From assembly GCA_964402715.1 (NCBI GenBank), contig CAYODJ010000008.1, positions 1 through 64,000 of the forward strand: DNA of 64,000 bases. The letters are read 5' to 3'. This DNA comes from CALXOD01 sp964402715. Its GTDB lineage: Bacteria; Verrucomicrobiota; Lentisphaeria; Victivallales; Victivallaceae. The notes under the pieces are model-generated. The model saw only the letters and a program-made list of their open reading frames with translations. It was not told where the DNA came from and did not search any database. Both the position numbers and the translations under genes were made by a program. The number at the start of each line of letters is the position of its first letter. The first letter of the stretch is position 1. Below, in pieces: positions 33,854-42,503 of this stretch.

Positions 33854-35320
33854 TCACGCCTCCTCGCTCTGCATTGCGCGTTCAACCTCCTCCAGCGAGG
33901 TGATCCCCGCGGCAACGAGACCGTATCCGCCGCGGACGAGCCCCCGTCCGCCGCGCTCCGCCTCCAGCCGCTCCCTGACCGCCGGCAGCGACGCGCCGTC
34001 GGATTCCAGCGCCGCGCGGAGAGCGTCGTCCACGACCAGAATGTCGAACACGGCGGTCATTCCGCGGTAGCCGCTCCCGCCGCACTCGCGGCAGCCGACC
34101 GGAGCGCAGACGTTCCCGGCTCCGAGATTCAGATCCGCGAAAACCTCACGCTGCCCGGCGGAAAGCTCGGCCGGCCGCCTGCAGCCGCAGAGGGTGCGGA
34201 CGAGACGCTGCGAGACGATCAGTCTGACCGCCGCCGCGGCTCCGCGCAGCGGCACCCCCAGTCCCGTCAGCCGTTCGAACACGCTCCAGCAGTCGTCTCC
34301 GTCCATCGAGGCGATGACGAGCCGTCCGGACTGCGCCGCCCTGACCGCCGTCACCGCCGTCTGCGTGTCGCGGAGGTCGCTCAGGCATATCACGTCCGGA
34401 CTCTGGCTCAGCACGTTGTTCAGCAGTCTGGCGAAAGTGACGCCGGCGGGGGCGTTCACCTCCAGCTGGCTCACGTTTTCGATCACGCCTCCGATCGGAT
34501 CCTCTATGGACACCACGTTCTTCGTCGAACAGTCCATCTCGCGCAGCATGGCGCGGACGGTCGTGGTCCTGCCGCTGCCGGGAGGCCCGCACACGACGAT
34601 CATTCCGGACGGCGTCCGCACCGCGTCCCGCATGGCTTTCAGGACTCCGCCGGAGGCTCCGGCCTCCTCGAGCGTCTCCGGACCGCCGCCTGCGGCGAGC
34701 ACGTGGATCGCGATCTTCTCCCCGCCGAAGGCGCCGGCGCTCGCGACGCGGAACGAGGCCGATCCCAGAGAACTGACGCAGCTGAACGCGCCCTCCTGCG
34801 GACGGCGCTTGTCGGCGATGAACATCCCCGCCGCGCCCTTGATCGCCCTGACGACTCCCGCGCCGAGCGACGCGTCCAGCTCGCCGCCCGCCTGAAGCGC
34901 CCCGTCGACGCGGAAGCGCACGACCGACGCGCCGTCCGCCTTCGGATCCAGGAAGACGTCGCTGGCGCGTCTGCCGAGGGCCTCGAACATGAGCGTCTTC
35001 AGCCGGAAAACCGCTCCGGCGGTTCCGTCGCCGTCGTCGACGTCGGACAATGGCTTCCCGCGCGAATCGATCAGGGTGATGTCGATTTTTCTCCTGGCCG
35101 CCTGCTCCGCCATCCCGGCGATCTTCCTCCGCAGCGAGCACGCCTTGTCGAAGATCGTGAACAGAACCGGCATCACCGGACCGGTGAACAGCGCCGCGAG
35201 ATTGAGCCACGCGCGCCAGCGGACGGAGACGGTTTCACGCCGATCCACGAAGTTCAGCGCATAGACTCCCGAATACGCCCAGGCGGCCAGCACGGCCAGA
35301 TGAATCGGATTGTAATCCAC
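33854..35320 (-). CDS. GspE/PilB-type ATPase with degenerate Walker motifs
   Basis: This 488-residue protein starts at GTG 35320 with AGGAG 9 bp upstream. Residues 1-60 contain two hydrophobic segments, unusual for this family. Then RRASDVFLDPKADG and RFRVDGAL (near 125) mark the GspE N2 domain. The Walker A reads GPPGSGRTTT with arginine in place of the essential lysine. The Walker B region reads DVICLSDLRD, with D where type II/IV ATPases have the catalytic E. The zinc-binding CxC...CRECGGSGYRG and the C-terminal part are intact. It could be a regulatory or low-activity partner of a pilus/secretion motor. CvpA is co-transcribed. Confidence 0.82.
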   Translation of the reverse strand: MDYNPIHLAVLAAWAYSGVYALNFVDRRETVSVRWRAWLNLAALFTGPVMPVLFTIFDKACSLRRKIAGMAEQAARRKIDITLIDSRGKPLSDVDDGDGTAGAVFRLKTLMFEALGRRASDVFLDPKADGASVVRFRVDGALQAGGELDASLGAGVVRAIKGAAGMFIADKRRPQEGAFSCVSSLGSASFRVASAGAFGGEKIAIHVLAAGGGPETLEEAGASGGVLKAMRDAVRTPSGMIVVCGPPGSGRTTTVRAMLREMDCSTKNVVSIEDPIGGVIENVSQLEVNAPAGVTFARLLNNVLSQSPDVICLSDLRDTQTAVTAVRAAQSGRLVIASMDGDDCWSVFERLTGLGVPLRGAAAAVRLIVSQRLVRTLCGCRRPAELSAGQREVFADLNLGAGNVCAPVGCRECGGSGYRGMTAVFDILVVDDALRAALESDGASLPAVRERLEAERGGRGLVRGGYGLVAAGITSLEEVERAMQSEEA

Positions 35321-35516
35321 GTTGCATGCTCCTGTCTTTTACGAGTCTGTGAAAAAAAAGGCGGACGCCTCCGCATGTCCGGCAGCGTCCGGAACCCGCG
35401 GCGTCCCGGCGGCGCCGGATCCGCCCGGGAAGAAGATTAGCAGGGATTCGGCGTTTGTCAAGCGGCGCGGGACGGATTTCCCCCGCGGCGGCACGCGGGC
35501 GGGATCGGGGGAGGAG
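35321..35516. other. Gap between holB and the GspE-like gene
   Basis: This 196-bp gap lies between minus-strand genes. Apart from the AGGAG ribosome site of the ATPase I see no defined element. Confidence 0.35.
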
Positions 35517-36569
35517 TCAACACAGCGCGCTCTTCAGGGCGAACGTCCGGAACGCGAGCGATTCGTTGACGCTGAACTTCAGACTGCGCAGCAGCGCGTC
35601 CGCCTCGTTCAGCACCGCCGCGGCGCGCTCCGGATCCGGATTCCCGTCCGCCGGCGGCGGCATGATCTCTGGGTTGGCCAGATCCTCCCTGGCAACTCCG
35701 ACGGAAAGCAGATACAGCTGCGCGAAGAAAGTGTGTATCATGGAAAGAAAAATTCTGCGGTTCCTCATGTAGGCTCCGGCGGCCTCGGACTCCTGCTGCT
35801 GCTCCAGACGCTTGAGCAGCCCTCCCCCGACGTCCGAAGCGGCCTCCAGACGTCCGCGCCACCTGTCCTTAATCCGCGCCTCGGTGTCGCCGCGCAGCCG
35901 GCCGGCGAGCGCGATTATGTCCTCTGCGGCGCGCTCGGCGGCCAGGACGTCGCCGCGGCCGCGGAAAAACAGTTCGGACAGCGTCCCGGCCAGCTCCCCG
36001 CGTCCGGGGAAGTCGAATTCGACGCGGTTCTCCTGCAGCGGCAGCTGCTGGCAGCGGGAACGCGTGGTGGGCAGCAGCGCCGAGACGTTGCCGGTGGTCA
36101 GGATGATCAGCGTCTCCGGCGGAGGTGCCTCCAGCGTCTTGAGCAGGGCGTTCTGCGCCTCGCCGCCCATGCGGTCGGCGTCGTGGATGATGCCGATCTT
36201 GCAGGCGGCCTCGGAGACGCCGGTCAGAAAGAAGCGGCTTTCGAAGTAGCGCACCGTGTTGGGCTCGGGGTTCAGCCGGTCACCCACCTGAATCTGGTAG
36301 CCCTTCCCCACCGGCGACAGATGCTGCAGCTCCGCGTAGGTGCCGTTCTCGAGATGGCGGCAGGACTCGCAGCGTCCGCACGGCGTCCCGGTTCCGGCCG
36401 CCTTCCGGCAGGCCGCCAGCATCGCCAGAGCCACGGCGAAATTCTCGCGGCTGCGCTCCAGATCGGAACGGATCAGAAAGGCGTGCGCCAGTCTCCCGGC
36501 GCGGCGGGCGCGGCCGAGACTGCTCCACAGCTCCGGCCAGAGACGGGCAGCTTCCTCAAAAACCGGCAT
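35517..36569 (-). CDS. holB: DNA polymerase III delta-prime subunit-like protein
   Basis: This 350-residue clamp-loader-type protein has CGRCESCRHLENGTY near residue 62, which is the zinc-binding CxxCxxC of the family. KIGIIHDADRMGGEAQNALLKTLEAPP near 123 is the conserved Walker B/SRC-proximal block, and TTRSRCQQLPL is the SRC motif. The Walker A is lost (SDLERSREN), as is normal for delta-prime. It overlaps the end of tmk by 14 bp, the common tmk-holB arrangement. Confidence 0.92.
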   Translation of the reverse strand: MPVFEEAARLWPELWSSLGRARRAGRLAHAFLIRSDLERSRENFAVALAMLAACRKAAGTGTPCGRCESCRHLENGTYAELQHLSPVGKGYQIQVGDRLNPEPNTVRYFESRFFLTGVSEAACKIGIIHDADRMGGEAQNALLKTLEAPPPETLIILTTGNVSALLPTTRSRCQQLPLQENRVEFDFPGRGELAGTLSELFFRGRGDVLAAERAAEDIIALAGRLRGDTEARIKDRWRGRLEAASDVGGGLLKRLEQQQESEAAGAYMRNRRIFLSMIHTFFAQLYLLSVGVAREDLANPEIMPPPADGNPDPERAAAVLNEADALLRSLKFSVNESLAFRTFALKSALC

Positions 36570-37212
36570 CTTCGAGCAGCTCCCTGATGACGTTGAAGAC
36601 CTCGTCCGGCGTACGGTCGGCCGGAACCACCCTCACGCGGCGCGGCTCGCGTCCGGCGATGGCTAGGAACTCCCCGCGCACCCTGGCGTGGAACGCCAGC
36701 CGTTCCGCCTCGAACCGGTCGCGGCTCCCGGCGGTCTCCGCGCGGGCTCCGGCCCGCCTCAGACCCGTCTCCGGGGGCAGATCCAGCAGCACGGTCAGAT
36801 CCGGCACGCAGTCGCCCGCCGCCGCGTCGCACACCGCCTTCACCAGCGGCGCCGGCAGCCCCCGTCCCGCGCCCTGGTAGGCGGCGGTGGAGTCGCCGAA
36901 GCGGTCGCAGAGCACCACCTCGCCGCGGAGCAGCGCCGGCCGGATCACCTCCCTCACGTGCTGACACCGCGCGGCGGCGATCAGCATCAGCTCGCTCTCC
37001 GGGAACAGCGTCTCCCCGGCGTCCGCGTGCTTGACGATCCGGCGCAGCTCCTCCGCCAGCGGCGTGCCCCCCGGCTCCCTGGTCAGCAGACAGGTTCTCC
37101 CCCCCGCCTCGATATGCTTTTTCATGCGGAGAATCTGAGTGGTCTTGCCGGCGCCCTCCGTCCCCTCGACGGTGATGAAGAAACCGGGAAACCCGCGTCT
37201 GTGAGCGTCCAT
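36556..37212 (-). CDS. tmk: Thymidylate kinase
   Basis: This 218-residue protein is started at ATG 37212 (M-D-A-H-R-R-G-F-P), where the conserved core begins soon after. A GTG/ATG further upstream adds ten unlikely residues. ITVEGTEGAGKTTQ is the P-loop, TREPGGTPLAEELR is the DRX/TMP-binding region and DRFGDSTAAYQGAGRG is the TMP-binding block. It phosphorylates dTMP to dTDP. Its promoter overlaps that of the divergent purH-like gene. Confidence 0.95.
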   Translation of the reverse strand: MDAHRRGFPGFFITVEGTEGAGKTTQILRMKKHIEAGGRTCLLTREPGGTPLAEELRRIVKHADAGETLFPESELMLIAAARCQHVREVIRPALLRGEVVLCDRFGDSTAAYQGAGRGLPAPLVKAVCDAAAGDCVPDLTVLLDLPPETGLRRAGARAETAGSRDRFEAERLAFHARVRGEFLAIAGREPRRVRVVPADRTPDEVFNVIRELLEDAGF

Positions 37213-37259
37213 TCCGAAGCACCTGCCGGCGGCCAGAGTCAACAGCTGCCGCGGAAAGA

Positions 37260-37288
37260 ACTATAGCTCCATTTGCCGGAAAGTGCAA
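37260..37288 (-). promoter_or_regulatory. tmk-holB promoter
   Basis: On the minus strand TTGCAC (37288-37283) and TATAGT (37265-37260) are 17 bp apart, 48 bp upstream of the tmk start. The -35 lies inside the spacer of the divergent promoter at 37273-37301. Confidence 0.65.
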
Positions 37289-37301
37289 ACGGTGGTATAT
37301 T
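37273..37301 (+). promoter_or_regulatory. Promoter of the purH-like gene
   Basis: TTGCCG at 37273-37278 and TATATT at 37296-37301 have a 17-bp spacer, 52 bp upstream of the start codon. It interlocks with the tmk promoter on the other strand, so the two polymerases would compete. Confidence 0.7.
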
Positions 37302-37353
37302 CCCGCAGAATAGTTCGTTCAGGATTTCACGCGTTCTTTGAGGAATTCCGGCC

Positions 37354-38466
37354 ATGACGAAAGAACTGACTCGTTCCGTTTACCTGTCGCGAAACACCGG
37401 CGACTTCCCCGACGAGACCGTGATCGCGGGGCGCCGCTACGTCAAAGTCGACGACCTGCGCTACGGCACCAACCCGCACCAGCCGGCGGCCTACTACAAG
37501 CCCGCGGACGAGGTCTGCGTCATCGCCGACATGGAGGTGCTCAAGAACGGCAAGAACGGCCTCTCCCAGACCAATCTGGAGGACATCTCCGGCGCACTGA
37601 ACATCGTCAAGTTCTTCGGCGTCCCCGCCTGCGCGGTGATGAAGCACGTGAACCCGTCCGGCGCGGCGGTCCGGCGCGGCGGCGACGCGCTGCGCGACGT
37701 CTACGTGAAGGCCCGCGACGCCGACGCCCGCGCGGCGTTCGGCAGCGTGATCGCCTTCAACACCGAGGTCGACGCGGCGACCGCCGCCGAGATCATGCGG
37801 ACTTTCGCCGAATGCGTCGTCGCGCCCGGCTTCTCCGCGGAGGCGCTGGACATCTTCAGGAACGCCGGCTCCGGCAAGATGAACCGCAACATCCGCGTCG
37901 TCCGCTGCGGCGACCCGGGGAAGCTGCCGCGCTTCGCCGGCGACGGGGGCGCCGCCACGCTGAAGGTGCTCGCCGACGGCTCGCTGGTGATGTCCTCGCC
38001 GCTGACCACGTCGCTGACCGGCGTCTCCGATCTGCGCCGCGCCGAGGCCGAGGACGGCAGGTTTGGCCGTCAGACGTCGGAGATCTCGGCGGACGCCGGG
38101 CAGCTGGAGGATCTGCTGTTCTCGTGGTACGTCAACCTGAGCGTCCGTTCCAACGGCGTGGTCATCGCCCGCGACGGGCAGACGCTCGCGGTCGGCACGG
38201 GCGAGCAGGACCGGGTCGGCGCCGTCGAGAACGCCATCACCAAGTTCAACCGAAAATACCGGGGAGCCGGCACGCTCGAGGGCGCGGTGATGTCCAGCGA
38301 CGGCTTCTTCCCGTTTCCGGACGGGGTGGAGATCGCCGCCGCCGCGGGCGTGACCGCGATCATCGCGCCGTCGGGCTCGCTGCGGGACGCGGAGGTCGTC
38401 AAGCGCGCCAACGAGCTCGGAGTCGCGCTGTACTACGCGCCGGAGCGGATTTTCTCTCATCACTGA
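37354..38466 (+). CDS. purH: AICAR transformylase (PurH C-terminal half only)
   Basis: This 370-residue protein corresponds to the AICAR formyltransferase domain of PurH. RYGTNPHQPAAYY near residue 30, KHVNPSGAAV near 92 (the catalytic K-H-x-N-P-x-G), FNTEVD and the C-terminal PFPDGVEIAA block are all present. The N-terminal MGS-like IMP cyclohydrolase half (about 200 residues in the usual bifunctional PurH) is absent: the gene starts directly with a short leader after GAGGAA. It makes FAICAR from AICAR; ring closure to IMP must come from another gene. Confidence 0.92.
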   Translation: MTKELTRSVYLSRNTGDFPDETVIAGRRYVKVDDLRYGTNPHQPAAYYKPADEVCVIADMEVLKNGKNGLSQTNLEDISGALNIVKFFGVPACAVMKHVNPSGAAVRRGGDALRDVYVKARDADARAAFGSVIAFNTEVDAATAAEIMRTFAECVVAPGFSAEALDIFRNAGSGKMNRNIRVVRCGDPGKLPRFAGDGGAATLKVLADGSLVMSSPLTTSLTGVSDLRRAEAEDGRFGRQTSEISADAGQLEDLLFSWYVNLSVRSNGVVIARDGQTLAVGTGEQDRVGAVENAITKFNRKYRGAGTLEGAVMSSDGFFPFPDGVEIAAAAGVTAIIAPSGSLRDAEVVKRANELGVALYYAPERIFSHH

Positions 38467-38521
38467 AAACCCTGTCGACGCCGCGCCGTCGACCGTTCAT
38501 CATTTGGAAAGGTGTGAAGTT

Positions 38522-39226
38522 ATGGCCAGACGCAAGCGAATCGCCGACGCCGAAGTCGCCGGCGCCGTCATGGGGGACATCGAGAGGTTCGAACTGCTGA
38601 TGATCGGCCACTGGAAGCTGCTGGCGTCGCTCGGCGCCGCCGCCGTGGTCGCCGTCGGAGCGCTCTTCGGCGTCGGCAGCTGCCGGGCGGCGGCCGACCG
38701 GAGGATCGCCGGCGAATTCGGAGCCGCGGAGACCGAGTCCCAGCTCGAGCAGGTTCTCGCGCGCCATCCGGGTCACGCCGCCGCCCGCTCCGCCCGCCTG
38801 CGTCTGGCCCGGCTCCACGCGGACTCCGGACGCTTCGAGGACGCGGCGCGGCAGTACCGCGTCCTGGCGGGTTCCGACGCCCCGCGCGAGCTGCGCGGCA
38901 GGATGCTTCTCAACGAGGCCAGCATGCTGGAGAACGCCGGGAAGACCGGCGACGCCGCCTCCATGTTCGAGAGCTACGCCCGCGACGGAGCCATGCCGGC
39001 ATCCGTCCGCGCCGAGGCCGGATACAGCGCCGGCAGGCTGTACGCCGAGCGGAAGATGCTGGACAAGGCCGCAGCGTGCCTGAAGCTGTCCGCGGAACTC
39101 GGGCGGGACATGAGCGGCGGAGCCGCGGAGTGGAGCCGCCTGGCCCGCTTCCTGCTGCTGGACGTCGAGAGCGGGGTCTACGGCGCGGCCGCCGCCGCGC
39201 CGGGGCCGAAAGCCGCCAAACAGTGA
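38522..39226 (+). CDS. TPR-like membrane-anchored protein
   Basis: This 234-residue protein starts at ATG 38522 with GGAAAGG upstream. It has one membrane segment at residues ~36-55 (LLASLGAAAVVAVGALFGVG) and then helical repeats typical of tetratricopeptide or YfgM-like proteins (YRVLAGSDAPRELRGRMLLNEASML; DKAAACLKLSAELGRD). It probably sits in the inner membrane with its repeats on the outer face, binding other proteins. The partner is unknown. It lies 55 bp after purH. Confidence 0.78.
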   Translation: MARRKRIADAEVAGAVMGDIERFELLMIGHWKLLASLGAAAVVAVGALFGVGSCRAAADRRIAGEFGAAETESQLEQVLARHPGHAAARSARLRLARLHADSGRFEDAARQYRVLAGSDAPRELRGRMLLNEASMLENAGKTGDAASMFESYARDGAMPASVRAEAGYSAGRLYAERKMLDKAAACLKLSAELGRDMSGGAAEWSRLARFLLLDVESGVYGAAAAAPGPKAAKQ

Positions 39227-39236
39227 GCCGCGTCCC

Positions 39237-40007
39237 GTGGAACTGACCAAGGCGCAGCGCGCCCTCATCAGATCGCTGTACAGCCGGCACGGCCGGAGGA
39301 AGTCCGGCAGGTGCGTCTGCGAGGGTGCCCGGACGGTCGGTGAGGTGTTCGCCGCCAGACCGGATCTGGTGGATTTCACCGTCGTCTCCGGAGACTGCGG
39401 CGGGAAGTTCCGGATCCCGGGCAGATGCTTCACGGCGGATCCGGAGACGCTGCGCGGACTGTCCGGCACGGTGCACCCGCAGGGGATTCTCTGCGTGGCC
39501 CGCGTCCCCGCGGAGCCGGGTCCGGACGATCCCTGCGCGGACCGGTTCGTGCTGGCGCTCGACCGCGTCTCCGATCCCGGCAATTTCGGGACGATCTGCC
39601 GCACCGCGAGGGCGGCGGGCCTGACGGAGGTGTGGTACACCCGCGGCACCGTGGATCCATACGGCGACAAGACCGTGCGCTCGGCGCTCGGATCGCAGTT
39701 CGCCCTGAAGCTGCGCGGATTCGACGATCTCGGGGAGCTGCGGCGCCGCGCCGCGGCCGCCGGCTTCGGACGGATCTACCTGACCGATCCGCACTGCGGC
39801 GAGAACTGCTTTCTGACCGAAGGGCTGTACGATCACAGCGTCCTGGTGATCGGTTCCGAGAGCACCGGGGTCGGCGATCTTCCGGGGGCGCTCCGGACGG
39901 CGATTCCGATGCCGGGGAAGTTCGAATCGCTCAACGCGGCCCAGGCGGCAGCGGTTTTCCTTTTCGAATATGTGAGACGGACGGCGGCCGGCGGAAACGC
40001 CATGTGA
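39237..40007 (+). CDS. TrmH/SpoU-family RNA 2'-O-methyltransferase
   Basis: This 256-residue protein starts at GTG 39237, 10 bp after the TPR gene. The three SPOUT motifs are clear: DRVSDPGNFGTICRTA near 100, VIGSESTGVG near 203 and IPMPGKFESLNAAQAAAV near 222. The N-terminal ~90 residues form the RNA-binding L30e-like domain. It methylates a ribose in tRNA or rRNA using S-adenosylmethionine. The exact site cannot be told from sequence. Confidence 0.93.
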   Translation: MELTKAQRALIRSLYSRHGRRKSGRCVCEGARTVGEVFAARPDLVDFTVVSGDCGGKFRIPGRCFTADPETLRGLSGTVHPQGILCVARVPAEPGPDDPCADRFVLALDRVSDPGNFGTICRTARAAGLTEVWYTRGTVDPYGDKTVRSALGSQFALKLRGFDDLGELRRRAAAAGFGRIYLTDPHCGENCFLTEGLYDHSVLVIGSESTGVGDLPGALRTAIPMPGKFESLNAAQAAAVFLFEYVRRTAAGGNAM

Positions 40008-40022
40008 GGTACGACGGAAATC

Positions 40023-41117
40023 ATGCGCGCATGGGAGGAGCTCTACGTCTGCGCCGGAGTCATCGGGCTGGCGGTGTCGCTGGCGGCGACTCCGGTCTTC
40101 CGCCGGGCGGCCGGACGGATCGGGCTGGTGGACCGCCCCAGACAGGAGGCCCACAAGGGTCACCCGCGTCCCGTCCCCCTGCTCGGCGGGGCGGCGATGT
40201 TCACGTCGCTGGCGGTCTGCGTCGCCGGGGCGTGGGCGTGGGAGAGGTTCGGACACCCGCGCCTCCCGTGCGTCCCCGCGTGGCCGGCGGTCGCCGGGGC
40301 GCCGGTCTGGCGGTCCGGATGCCTGGCGCTCGGGGCGTTCCTCGCGACGGTCCTGGGACTGCTGGACGACCTCCGCGCGATGAAGGCCTGGGCGAAATTC
40401 TCCGGACAGTTCGTCATAGCGCTGATCGCCGTGCTGGGCGGCGGGGCGCAGCTGAGCCTGTTCTGCCCGTGGGCGTGGGCGGGTTCGGCGGCGTCGGTGC
40501 TGTGGTTCATGCTGCTGATGAACTCCATCAACTTCTTCGACAACATGGACGGACTCGCGGCGGGCGCCGTCGCCATCGCCATGGCGATCTTCGCGGCGGC
40601 GGCGGCGATCTCGCGGCAGCATTCCGCAGCCCTGCTCGCCGCCCTCGTCTGCGGCGTGTGCTGCGGCTTCTGGTTCTACAACCGCGCCCCGGCCAGCATC
40701 TTCATGGGCGACTCCGGCAGTCATCTCCTCGGGTATCTGACCGCCGCCGTCAGCTGCCTGGTCACCTACTTCCGGCTGGATCAGTCGCTGTCCCGCTTCC
40801 CGGTGCTGCTGCCGCTGCTGATCCTGGCGATCCCGCTCTTCGACACGGCGGCGGTGGTGATCATCCGCTGCCGCAACCGCAGACCTTTCTGGATCGGGGA
40901 TCACAACCACATCTCCCACCGTTTCGTGAAGATGGGACTGAGCAGGAAACGGGCGGTGCAGCTGATTCATCTCATGGTGCTGGCCACGGGACTCGGGGCT
41001 CTTCCCATCCTCCGCGGATCGTTCGGGACGGCGGCGATCCTGGTCTGCCAGGCCGTGCTGCTGCTGCTGATCGTCAGCATCCTGCAGTTCTCCCTGGATC
41101 ACGGCGGCGGACGGTGA
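40023..41117 (+). CDS. WecA/TagO-type polyprenyl-phosphate sugar-1-phosphate transferase
   Basis: This is a 364-residue protein with about ten membrane segments. The family motifs are present: ATVLGLLDDLRAMKAWAK near 118, NFFDNMDGLAAG near 168, IFMGDSGSHLLGY near 227 and FWIGDHNHISHRFV near 290, which contains the histidine motif of the GlcNAc-1-phosphate group. It moves a sugar-1-phosphate from a UDP-sugar onto undecaprenyl phosphate, the first step of O-antigen or wall-polymer synthesis. The glycan genes elsewhere in the window would use such a start. Confidence 0.92.
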   Translation: MRAWEELYVCAGVIGLAVSLAATPVFRRAAGRIGLVDRPRQEAHKGHPRPVPLLGGAAMFTSLAVCVAGAWAWERFGHPRLPCVPAWPAVAGAPVWRSGCLALGAFLATVLGLLDDLRAMKAWAKFSGQFVIALIAVLGGGAQLSLFCPWAWAGSAASVLWFMLLMNSINFFDNMDGLAAGAVAIAMAIFAAAAAISRQHSAALLAALVCGVCCGFWFYNRAPASIFMGDSGSHLLGYLTAAVSCLVTYFRLDQSLSRFPVLLPLLILAIPLFDTAAVVIIRCRNRRPFWIGDHNHISHRFVKMGLSRKRAVQLIHLMVLATGLGALPILRGSFGTAAILVCQAVLLLLIVSILQFSLDHGGGR

Positions 41118-41223
41118 AAGGCCGCGCCGCCGGCCGCCGGATTGAAAAAGAACGCGGACGGATGTACTGTAAACCCGGCCGCCGTCCGCCGCGGAGACGG
41201 CGGAGGCTGACGGAGTCGCTGTC

Positions 41224-42222
41224 ATGATCAGAAGATGCGTGTTCGGCCCGGTGGCGTCCCGCCGCCTGGGCGTCTCCCTCGGGGTGGATCTGGTTCCGCC
41301 GAAGACATGCCCCCTCGACTGCGTATACTGCGAGGCGGGCGTCACCACCCGTCTGACCGCCGAGCGCCGGGAGTACGTGCCGACGGAGCGGGTGCTGGCC
41401 GAGCTGGACGAGGTTCTCGGGGCCTCGCCGCGGCTGGACTACGTCACCTTTTCCGGGGCGGGCGAGCCGACGCTGCACTCCGGCATCGGACGGATCGCGC
41501 GCCACATCAAGGACAGCCATCCCGGCTACCGGATCTGCCTGCTCACCAACTCCGTGCTGCTGAAGGACAGGGGGCTGCGCGGCGAAATCTCCGCCGTCGA
41601 CCTGGTGGTGCCGTCGCTGGACGCGTCCGACGAGGAGGAGTTCCGCGTCATCAACCGTCCCGCGCCGGGGATCTCATTCGGCGGTCTGGTCGACGGCATA
41701 AGGGAGTTCTGCGACGGAAGCTCCGCCGCCGTGAATCTGGAGCTGTTCATCGTGCCCGGGGTCAACGACTCCGACGCGTCGATAGCTCGTTTCGCCGGGA
41801 TCATCTCCGGACTGAAGGTGGACAAGGTGCAGCTCAACACGCTGGACCGGCCCGGGTGCGTCGACTGGATCCGCCCGTCCACCGCGTCGAACACGCGGCG
41901 CTTCATCGCCGCGCTGGAGCCGATCGTCCCGGTGGAGGCCGTCGGCCCCTTCCGGTACAGCAGCGTCCGCGCGGATCTTCCGGCGGTCCGGACCGAGCTG
42001 GACTGCCGCATACTGGAACTCGCCGCCCGCCGTCCCGTCACCGAGGCGGATCTGCTGACGGCGACCGGAACCGGCGGCGAGACCCTGCGCGGACGTCTCG
42101 ACGCCCTGATCGGGGACGGTCTGCTGGAATCGGAGCGCGAGGAGCGCGGGGAGTTCTTCCGCGCGCCGGCGCGGGGCGGCGTGGATACGGAAAACCAGCG
42201 TCAGAACGGAGGTCGCGCATGA
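41224..42222 (+). CDS. Radical SAM protein, COG0731-like, with C-terminal winged helix
   Basis: This 332-residue protein has GVSLGVDLVPPKTCPLDCVYCEAG near the N-terminus, giving the CxxxCxxC cluster (CPLDCVYC). YVTFSGAGEPTLH near 78 is the SAM-binding GEP block. The body resembles the COG0731 group related to wyosine-type enzymes. The last ~70 residues (CRILELAARRPVTEADLLTATG...) look like a winged helix, as in many bacterial members, whose function is unknown. The stop overlaps the HPr gene start by 4 bp. Confidence 0.87.
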   Translation: MIRRCVFGPVASRRLGVSLGVDLVPPKTCPLDCVYCEAGVTTRLTAERREYVPTERVLAELDEVLGASPRLDYVTFSGAGEPTLHSGIGRIARHIKDSHPGYRICLLTNSVLLKDRGLRGEISAVDLVVPSLDASDEEEFRVINRPAPGISFGGLVDGIREFCDGSSAAVNLELFIVPGVNDSDASIARFAGIISGLKVDKVQLNTLDRPGCVDWIRPSTASNTRRFIAALEPIVPVEAVGPFRYSSVRADLPAVRTELDCRILELAARRPVTEADLLTATGTGGETLRGRLDALIGDGLLESEREERGEFFRAPARGGVDTENQRQNGGRA

Positions 42223-42503
42223 AAACGAGAATCGTCACCATCCGCAACAAGGCCGGCATCCACTGCCGTCCCTCGGGGGTGATCCTGAACGCCGTCCGTC
42301 AGGAATTCCCCGGTCACGCCTTCACCGTCAGAAACGCGGACGGCATGGAGTCGGAGCTGGACAGCATCCTCTCGCTGATCTCCCTCAGCCTCGGCTGCGG
42401 CGCGTGCGCCGAGCTGAGCGTCGAGGGGCCGGACGAGGATCTCGCCGTCCGGCGGATCGGCGACCTCTTCGAACATGAATTCGATTTTCCGCCGCGCCGC
42501 TGA
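42219..42503 (+). CDS. HPr-family phosphocarrier protein
   Basis: This 94-residue protein is co-translated with the radical SAM gene (ATGA overlap, GGAGGT upstream). KAGIHCRPSGV near residue 10 matches the HPr active loop with the phosphorylatable histidine and the arginine. ESELDSILSLISLSLGCG near 45 matches the region around the regulatory serine. No PTS enzyme I or EII gene is near. A regulatory (Crh/NPr-like) role is as likely as sugar transport. Confidence 0.87.
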   Translation: MKTRIVTIRNKAGIHCRPSGVILNAVRQEFPGHAFTVRNADGMESELDSILSLISLSLGCGACAELSVEGPDEDLAVRRIGDLFEHEFDFPPRR

